From Sacculina carcini (lineage: Eukaryota; Arthropoda; Thecostraca; Sacculinidae), in assembly GCA_916048095.2 (NCBI GenBank), contig OU696579.1, forward strand, positions 4,999,998-5,063,997: 64,000 bases of DNA, read 5' to 3'. Both the position numbers and the translations under genes were made by a program. Positions 55,741-64,000 of this stretch are shown here, piece by piece; within the stretch, counting starts at the first letter, position 1, and each line of letters begins with the position of its first letter. Under the pieces are notes generated by a model. It saw nothing but the letters and a program-made list of their open reading frames with translations. It was not told the DNA's origin and did no database searches.

Positions 55741-56945
55741 AACGACAACGACAACGACAACGTGTATTTGCTATAGCGCCGGTAAAACACAAGCGCGAAA
55801 AACGGAAAACATCAATTGTGGTAAACCGACAATAGTAAAGAATAAGGGAGAAATGAGCGGGTAAAAGAGAGGGAAGTCACAAAACAACCAAAATGAATAA
55901 ATAGCAAGCACAAGCACAAATAGCACAGATTCAAAAATCAAGTGGTATGTTCGAACAATAAAATCGAAAGAGAATTATTACAGAGAAAATTCACAATAGA
56001 AAACAAGAAAGCAGCAAGGAAGGAAAGGAAGCAGCAACTGTGCTCAAGACAGGAAAAATAAGACAACGACAAGAATTGAAACAATCATTGTAGAGTAGCG
56101 ATTGGTTCAGCACGTAGTCCAAACGGTGGGCGCTAGAGGGCGCCAAGTGATAAGCGCCAGAGTCAAGGTGAGCGACCCTGACCAGTCGCTGTACAGTCAT
56201 TACACAGTGCGTTCCACTAGTGGTGGTGTGCGGCATTTTATTGTGAGTAATGTGTATGTAATTACATCATATGATATAAACGTAGTAATGAGTGTGTAAT
56301 TGTATTATAGTATAACTCATGGCATTAATCAAATTTCAGATAGTTTGATTGCTGTGTAATCGAATCATTCACCCACTCGCTGTTTAAGGTCACGATTGGA
56401 TGAATGGATAAGTTATGTATGGTCGTGCGTCACGACCAGAGTTATCATCAATATGTGAGTCTAATACGCCGTTGCCGTTTACGTGTTTTTGTATTTCAGG
56501 AAATAACATTCGTGATGATAATATACTCGTGCCACGAATGTCGTTTTTGATCAATCATGAAACGGAGAAATAGTTGAAACAATATCACAGAGAGGCGAAA
56601 GAATAGAGAGAGAGAGAAAGACGGGATCAAATGAAATGTCAAAAAGGTAAAGGCGAAGACGAAGGCGGAATGACCAAAGTGTAGAGGCGCGGGTGACATG
56701 AGAGGGAAGAGAATTATACAAGCGAGGGGCGTAAAAGAAGAACGATTTAGAGGACCAGAAAGATTCGTTAGATGCACGAGGACAAGCGAGAGGAAGAAGG
56801 CGACGAGAAGAGTGTGAGTCAGTGGGAGGCAGAAGATTAGCAAGATAAGAAGGTTGGTGAGGATCACGCAGGAGCTTGTAAATGAGACATCAAAGGCGAA
56901 AATGAACTCGTGGGATGATTGGAAGTCAGTGGAGTTGAAAAAGTA
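55737..56945 (-). mobile_element. LINE copy E, 5'-truncated fragment
   Basis: The 3' tail (TTGTCG)n at 55740-55766 is preceded by the family signature (CGCGCTTGTGTTTTACCGGCGCTATAGCAAATACACG, shown here in two parts: CGCGCTTGTGTTTTACC, GGCGCTATAGCAAATAC). The segment about 56600-56940 encodes, in shifting frames, the end of ORF2: SSKSFFFYAPRLYNSLPSH and, upstream, a match to the YLANLL region. Between about 56089 and 56515 is sequence that does not look like LINE 3' region. Confidence 0.7.
56089..56515. other. possible insertion within LINE E
   Basis: About 430 bp starting TGTAGAGTAGCGATTGG and ending GGAAATAACA, with TG...CA ends and a GGGCGCTAGAGGGCGCC palindrome-like phrase near 56130. Size and ends would suit a solo LTR, but no matching target duplication is visible and no related internal sequence is present in the window. 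Confidence 0.3.
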
Positions 56946-57171
56946 CTCACTAATTAGCACTCAGCATTCACTAATTAAGCAGAAGGCACTCACTAATTAG
57001 AAAAAGCACTCACTATTAAGAAATTAAGAAAAATAAATTATTAAGCTAGCTAAGCTATTCGATAAGCTATTAAGAAGCTATTAAGAAGCTATTAGCTAAG
57101 CTATTCGGTAAGCTATTAAGAAAAAGCACTCACTAATTGGGTTGAATTTCAATTTTGCGCTTGTTGCATAG

Positions 57172-57226
<55 letters not shown>

Positions 57227-57613
57227 TCATTTAACATTTTTTATTGGGTAATATAATTTTATTCCTTGTTTAATACTTTTTCAATTTTTTATTAATTAAC
57301 TTTAATCTTCCTGACTTAAACATTCTCCTTACGAACTCTCTCTATACATCATTTGGCTAGTTTCCAGTACATAAGGCCACCGCACAGGGTGGTAATGGTG
57401 CACTTGCACTCTTCCCCCATGCTACTGGATTTGCCTGTAATTAATAATAATAACAATAATAATCTTTAATACGACAATAAGAATTAATTATATCCTCACT
57501 TACCAGCAGCAAGCGGGACGTGGTTGCAAATTTCATTTTGATTCGAGAAGGTGGTGTAGAATACCTCTGTGGCAACACAACACAACAATGTAGCAGCAGT
57601 GAATATGACAATA
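56946..57613. other. low-complexity sequence and (AT)n run
   Basis: Short tandem phrases GCACTCACTAATTA and AAGCTATTAAG/AGCTAAGCTATTCG at 56940-57140, an (AT)n run of about 23 repeats at 57176-57222, then AT-rich unique sequence. No gene seen. Confidence 0.7.
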
Positions 57614-58087
57614 CAGTACAAGCCCTCTTATCCGGCATCCGAGTATCCGGCATCCGAGTTTCCGGCAAATTTTCCCCGAGTTGATACTCTGAAATGATTC
57701 GCACCATTGAAACCACTAAGTTGAAAATTATGTTGGAAACCATTGGCTAATCAAAGCTCACTGTCTGATGAATACACTACTGGGTTGAAAAACGCTGAAA
57801 TTCAAGTGAACATATTGTCCACACGTTGTTCTGATGCGGTATTGAGAATTGAACATATTGACCACACCTTTAGCCCCACTCACAGGTCTTTGTACGGCTC
57901 TGAATATATGCAGAACTTGTGGCTCTGAATACAGCAGAATTGTATCAGCTTATCTTTGTTATGGTAAGATGCGTGAGTGTAGGGTGGTGATTGTGGATAT
58001 AATTTTGCTTCTATTCAAGTATCCGACACTTTCAAGTATCCGGCATGTCGGTGGCCCCGTTGATGCCGGATAAGAGGGCTCTTACTG
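57614..58087. mobile_element. pogo/Tigger-type MITE, 474 bp
   Basis: The ends are inverted repeats of 26 bp with two mismatches: CAGTA then CCCTCTTATCCGGCATC at the left and its reverse at the right, ending ...TACTG. TA flanks both sides (57612-57613 and 58088-58089), the Tc1/mariner target duplication. CAGT ends with a TCCGGCA phrase are typical of pogo/Tigger elements. The interior has no transposase. Confidence 0.88.
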
Positions 58088-58723
58088 TATCTCTCACAAA
58101 TGCTCAAATACACATACAGACGACTGGACGTGTGAAAGGCAAGCTCAAGTGACAGCTGCTTCACGGCAAGAAGCCGAAGCTTATGAGCACACACAGGTGT
58201 GTCCCGTGCAGCTCGCTGCCACCGCAGAAATGATTATATACATACTTGACTAAATGACATACTTCAATAAATGACTATATACATACTTGATACTATGGCA
58301 AAGATGGCATACCTGCGTGTAGAATGGCCGAGTGCTGCGTGTAAACTGTCTACGTGGCTCTGTTGGGGTGCTCCTATATAGACTTTTCTGGTGTCAGAGG
58401 CGTAGCCAGGCTGTCTGTCGCAGGGGGAGTAATTTATGCCCCCATGTATGCTGGCCGGTCACTTAGCCGCACGAAACTGTGTGAGCCTTAACACGACTGT
58501 AATAGGGAATTAGTTCATATGTCGGACTTTTGGAATCGCTTCTGTCACGTGCAGCGCGCGTGCTGAAGCGCACGTGCACGTGCAGCGCGCGTGCAGCGCA
58601 GGTGCAGCGCGCGCGCTGGCCGCTGCTTGTTTTCGCCCACTCGCGACGGCATATCCAGAAATATCCGGCTTGAACCGGCTGCAGTGTGTACGAGCTGGAT
58701 ATTGCGGAGGCGGGTGTGTGTCA
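58088..58723. other. unique sequence with a GTGCAGCGCGC-rich stretch
   Basis: No gene recognised. Around 58548-58615 GTGCAGCGCGCGTG/CACGTGCACGTG repeats make a locally GC-rich, partly palindromic segment. The phrase CAGAGGCGTAGCCAGGCTGTC near 58394 (in two pieces: GTCAGAGGCGTAGCCAGG, CTGTCTG) resembles ends of non-autonomous hAT elements. Confidence 0.4.
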
Positions 58724-61700
58724 GTGTGTATATATATATATATCTATATATATAAAAGAGATCCTCTGTGTGTCTGTCTGTGTGTGTGTGTGTGTGTGTG
58801 TTCGACCCTCCTTGGTCCATTTTCTATCAGCTATTATTCGGCCACCACTCAGCCTACCCGCTAACAATTTATACCATCACGTTGGAAATTTTCTTGTCTA
58901 CACTTTAGATTAAATTTTAAATTTCAAAAATGAAATCAAAAAAAGTTATAGCGGTGAAAAGACAAAATGAACCCTGAAAAATGCGAAAATTGTGGTCAAT
59001 GCTCTGCCATCTACTCCTCATAAACCAGAAATGGTACAGCCAAACAGATTATACCACTGTGTAGAGAATTTTCTGTTCTACAAGATAGGTTATAATTCAT
59101 ATCCAAAAATACAACATAAAAGATGTAAACATGACAAAATTTCAATCTATATTCAAAATTATATTTATACTCCACGCGTCCGATTTTCTATACTTTTTTC
59201 TCTATGTATCAAAAACTAATTATCACACAACTAAATAAATAATACCATCATGCTGGGAATTTTGTTTGCTACAACACGGTATAATTTTTAATTTTCCAAA
59301 GTGTATTAAAAAAAAGTTACGGCGGTGTGAAGTCAAAATGACAAAGTCAAAAATGCAAAATTAGCACTGGAAACCGTGAATGTTTTGGTAAATATTCCCC
59401 TATCTATTCCTCATAAACCAGCAATGGTACAGCTATAAAAATTATACTATTGTGTAGATAATTTTGTGTTCTACAAGAAAAGTTATAATTTATACCCACA
59501 AATGATACAAAAAATGTGTAAAATTGGCAAAATTGTCAAATACATCCAAAATTACACTTGATCACCGGGCGCCTAAATTAATTCATTTTTCTACCTATTT
59601 CTCAGGAACTATTTGTCACACATTAAAATAAATTATATCATCGTGCTGGAAATTATATTTTTTTAAATGCGGTATAATTCTTAATTTTCCAAAGTGTATC
59701 TGAAGGAAGTGACGGCGGTGTAAAGTCAAAAGGACATATTGCCAATTTGACAGCTATTATGCGCACTTGCGATTACACAGGAATATACTACTGTGTAGAG
59801 AATTTTGTGTTCTACAAGAAAAGGTGTAATTTATACCCACAAATGATACAAAAAACGTGTAAAATTGGCAAAATTCTCAAATACATCCAAAATTACACTT
59901 GAACACCGGGTGACTACAATTTATTCATTTTTATACCCATTTCTCAGGAACTATTTGTCATACATTAAAATTAATTATACCATCGTGCTAGAAATTTTGT
60001 TTCCTACAGTACGGTATAATTATTAATTTTCCAAAGTGTATCTGAAGGAAGTTACGCCGGTGTAAAGTCAAAATGTCATGTTGCCAATTTGACAGCTATT
60101 ATGCGTACTTGCGATTACACATGAATATACACTGATTAAATTTCACTGAAGTCCAATCACAATTTACGCACTTGCGATTACACAGGAATATACTACTGTG
60201 TAGAGAATTTTGTGTTCTACAAGATAAGCTATAATTTATACCCACAAATGATACAAAAAACGTGTAAAATTGGCAAAATTCTCAAATACATCCAAAATTA
60301 CACTTGAACACCGGGCGACTAAAATTAATTCATTTTTCTACTATTTCTCAGTAACTATTTGTTACACATAAAAATAAATTATACCATCGTTCTAGAAATC
60401 TTTTCTTCTACAATACGGTATAATTTGTAATTTTCCAAAGGGTATCTGAAGGAAGTTACGGCGGTGTAAAGTCAAAAGGACATATTGCCAATTTGACAGC
60501 TATTATGCGCACTTGCGATTACACAGGAATATACACCGATTAAATTTCACTGAAGCCCAATCACAATTAAGAATGCATCATATTATCTCCAAGCATGGAT
60601 GGTGTGGTTTTATTGCGTACAGTTTAATTAATGCTACACTCTACTGAATATAAAGGCTTTATTGTCCTCAATAACGTTCCGCACGACGGGCGGGTAAAAT
60701 GCTATTGGGAACAAAGTAAACTACTGAATTTAACTGTGTAATTTAATTGGTTTAATTTCAAGTTGCATAAGCATAAGTTGCATAAGGATATGGGTTGCAA
60801 TATCATGTAATGCCAACTTATGCTGTTTTAGCGGAAGCATTAACCTGGAATTATAGAGATGACAGAAGGTTGCATTGTTTTGATAGTGTTGTGGAAAAAC
60901 ATGTTTTCTAAATTGAAACATAAATTTCACATTTAGACTTTTATATTAGCTATAACTTTCCTGTGGGTTTGTTTTTCTTTTTCAATTTGCACTAATTTTT
61001 TTATGAATTGAATATTAATTATATTTTATGAACTGTTCCGCACGACGGGCGAATTAAATGTATCTATAAAGAGTGGGTTTAAATGATAGCGAGGTATATG
61101 ATATTTTGCTAGCAGTAAATATTCTAGCGATAAAAGTAGAATAGCTCTTAAGCAAATGATTTTGGAGAATGATGTGAACCTTTAAATATATTTTGCGATC
61201 TGATGATATATGTATTAGGAATAATACGTAGCAGAATATAGATTGCATAATATAATATCGGCTGTAATATCAAGGGCTGTAATATCGATGTAATCCAAAA
61301 AATAACAACTGTATGAATATGATGCATTAGTGGAAGCATTAACCGGGAATTATGAGATAATATGATAATGGTGTAAAATTATATCGCATTATGCAACAAA
61401 TGTGAATTTAGCTACCTTACAGTTTGGTCCCGATACTATATTGGCGGGTTGAGAGAAAAGTATTGGTGGGCCGCGTGTTTGGGACCCCTGGGGTAGATAA
61501 TCTCAGTCTTCTGATTACAAATTATGATCGCATCAGTATATTTTGTGATCACAAACTAATAAGTTAAATCACCTCAGACTAGGCTGAGAGCGGTCAAGAT
61601 TGAATGGTTGGGTTGGGTTGGGTAGGTTTGACTCAGGTTATATTGGGTTTTAATGATAGCGGAAAATATATAAATTTTAACAATAAATATTATAGCGGTA

Positions 61701-62986
61701 AAAGTGAAATAGTACTTAAGCAAATGATATTGGGGAATGATGTTAAGTAATAAATATAGTTTGGAAACAGTCTGATGAAAAGATTTCATCATCTTTCATT
61801 GTTTGTTTCGTGTTTGTGTTCTGAATTATACCACACGACGGGCAGATTTATATATCAGGCGGGTTGAGGGATAATATTTGTCAAAATAAGAACAAAAATA
61901 TTCACATTTAGACTTTTCTATTGGTTAAGATATTTATAGGTTACATTTTTTGCTTTTCGATTTGTATTCATTATATTTTATGGATTTGATATGAATTTTA
62001 TTGTATGAATTGTTCCGCACGACGGGTGGGTTTAAAAAAGTGTTTTTAGATCATTTTTTCAAATGGTTCATTTAAAAAAAGGTTTTTTTTTTTAAATAAA
62101 AATGTTCCGCGGGCAGCAACTATAGACAATAGAACGTTCAATTTACCCTGTAGAATTAATCCATACACAAAACCAATGGATTTGACTTCAAGATGCAGAA
62201 CGGATCGTGTTCGAGTTCTGAATTATTCAGCACGACGGGCGGGTTTAAAAATGACTCAGGCGGACTAAGGGGAAATATTGTGTCGAAATAAAAATAATCA
62301 AACTTATAATTTTCAATTGATTAATATTTTTATGAGTGTACACTATTTCATTTTTATTTTTCCATATTTTTTATGAATTGAATATGAATTTCATGTTATG
62401 AATTGCTCCGCACAACGGGCGGGTTTTAATGCTATATATATACATAAAGAAGAAATTATCTGTCTGTCTGTGTATGTATGCTTGAATATGAGGTGACATA
62501 ATTGCGCTGGCTCATGGTTCGCTGGTTCAATTATCAGGGGCTTCAAACGCAAACGAAGCGATGGCTCATTTTTATGAAATAAAAATGTCCCGCGGGCAGC
62601 AATAAAACGTTCAATTTCACCGTATAGAATGAATTCATATACAAAACTAATGTATTTGACTTCATGAACCAGAACGGATGGTGTTCGAGTTTTGAATTAT
62701 TCCGCACGTCTGCTGGGTATAAATATGAGGGGGGCTGAGTGAAAATATTTTGTCAAAATAAAATTAAAAATAATGAAATTTAGACTTTTTAATTGATTAA
62801 GATTTTTATGAGTTTGCCTTATTTATTTTTAATTTGCAATATTTTTATTAATTGTTCCGCACAACGGGCGGGTTTTTATGCTTTGGTTTTTCAATTGATT
62901 AAGGTTTTTATGAGTTTGCCATATTTATTTTTAATTTGCAATATTTTTATGAATTGCTCCGCACAACGGGCGGGTTTTAATGCTAG

Positions 62987-62990
<4 letters not shown>
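58724..62990 (+). mobile_element. Helitron-like element R8, longest copy in the window
   Basis: A TA run, then the 5' head AAAGAGATCCTCTGTGTG and a TG run; CTTGGTCCATTTTCTATCAG; four internal modules marked by CCAAAGTGTAT at about 59294, 59690, 60035 and 60434 (345-400 bp apart), each with GTTACGGCGGTGTAAAG; then nine cores of the type CCGCACGACGGGCGGGTTT near 60676, 61036, 61826, 62012, 62227, 62406, 62700, 62855 and 62957. It ends GGGCGGGTTTTAATGCTAG. The hairpin CCGC-N7-GCGG before CTAG fits a Helitron/Helentron 3' end. Without Rep/helicase coding it is non-autonomous; assignment is by end structure only. Confidence 0.7.
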
Positions 62991-63020
<30 letters not shown>

Positions 63021-64000
63021 ATATATATAAAAGAGATCCTCTGTGTGTCTGTCTGTGTGTGTGTGTGTGTGTGTGTTCGACCCTCCTTGGTCCATTTTCT
63101 ATCAGCTATTATTCGGCCACCACTCAGCCTACCCGCTAACAATTTATACCATCACGTTGGAAATTTTCTTGTCTACACTTTAGATTAAATTTTAAATTTC
63201 AAAAATGAAATCAAAAAAAGTTATAGCGGTGAAAAGACAAAATGAACCCTGAAAAATGCGAAAATTGTGGTCAATGCTCTGCCATCTACTCCTCATAAAC
63301 CAGAAATGGTACAGCCAAACAGATTATACCACTGTGTAGAGAATTTTCTGTTCTACAAGATAGGTTATAATTCATATCCAAAAATACAACATAAAAGATG
63401 TAAACATGACAAAATTTCAATCTATATTCAAAATTATATTTATACTCCACGCGTCCGATTTTCTATACTTTTTTCTCTATGTATCAAAAACTAATTATCA
63501 CACAACTAAATAAATAATACCATCATGCTGGGAATTTTGTTTGCTACAACACGGTATAATTTTTAATTTTCCAAAGTGTATTAAAAAAAAGTTACGGCGG
63601 TGTGAAGTCAAAATGACAAAGTCAAAAATGCAAAATTAGCACTGGAAACCGTGAATGTTTTGGTAAATATTCCCCTATCTATTCCTCATAAACCAGCAAT
63701 GGTACAGCTATAAAAATTATACTATTGTGTAGATAATTTTGTGTTCTACAAGAAAAGTTATAATTTATACCCACAAATGATACAAAAAATGTGTAAAATT
63801 GGCAAAATTGTCAAATACATCCAAAATTACACTTGATCACCGGGCGCCTAAATTAATTCATTTTTCTACCTATTTCTCAGGAACTATTTGTCACACATTA
63901 AAATAAATTATATCATCGTGCTGGAAATTATATTTTTTAAAATGCGGTATAATTCTTAATTTTCCAAAGTGTATCTGAAGGAAGTGACGGCGGTGTAAAG
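62991..64000 (+). mobile_element. second head-to-tail copy (R9), cut by the window end
   Basis: Starting in the TA run directly after the CTAG end of R8, this matches 58,724-59,725 at a constant offset of 4,275 bp. In about 990 bp I found one substitution, in a T/A run near 63,940. Family order is the same. The copy continues beyond the window. Confidence 0.9.

Overview
The window looks like a repeat-dense piece of a metazoan, probably invertebrate, nuclear genome. The signs are spliced host exons with GT/AG borders, nested non-LTR and LTR retrotransposons, several classes of DNA transposon, and very many (TG)n, (TA)n and (ATCT)n microsatellites. No bacterial features (operons, Shine-Dalgarno sites, rRNA) are seen. 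I cannot name the species; an aquatic invertebrate such as a crustacean is a guess only.

Layout. 0-1.65 kb: a 32-bp minisatellite, a reverse-transcriptase remnant and part of a Helitron-like repeat. 1.65-6.5 kb: an apparently intact CR1/L2-group LINE (copy A) with a PHD-finger/zinc-knuckle ORF1 and an endonuclease/RT ORF2. 6.5-15.2 kb: a minus-strand copy of the Helitron-like repeat, split by a young, whole-looking Ty3/Gypsy element (9.87-14.67 kb, 197-bp LTRs, 5-bp target duplication). 15.2-19.3 kb: a MITE, LINE copy C and more Helitron-like fragments. 19.5-21.7 kb: hAT ends, a LINE RNase H fragment, and a decayed hAT transposase carrying a SINE-like insertion. 22.1-31.0 kb: a second, broken Gypsy element whose 3' LTR was split by LINE copy B. 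31-35.2 kb: more of the Helitron-like repeat, a Gypsy pol fossil, and a Penelope-like 3' end with a hammerhead-ribozyme-like core.

35.8-45.1 kb is the only convincing host locus. Three phase-compatible exons encode the start of a membrane dipeptidase (peptidase M19), including the RVIDGHNDLPW active-site segment. Upstream, a 276-bp proline-rich exon candidate occurs twice, 4,150 bp apart, and may give alternative first exons. Introns are full of microsatellites. The rest of the dipeptidase was not found in the window. An LTR-element protease fossil (39.3-39.7 kb) and an unrecognised ORF (37.8-38.0 kb) lie between these exons.

45.6-49.8 kb holds LINE copy D, with full-length layout but damaged. 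49.97-53.42 kb is the most interesting object: a mobile-looking element with about 0.6-kb terminal inverted repeats. It carries a gene for a FEN1/XPG-like (PIN-fold) nuclease with a C-terminal cysteine-rich CXC motif, and I see no classical transposase. The inverted repeats include the last 39 codons of that gene. 54.4-57 kb has a 44-bp satellite, an unrecognised 193-codon ORF and LINE copy E. 57.6-58.1 kb is a pogo/Tigger-type MITE. 58.7-64 kb is a long plus-strand Helitron-like element followed head-to-tail, after exactly 4,275 bp, by the start of a nearly identical copy that runs off the window.
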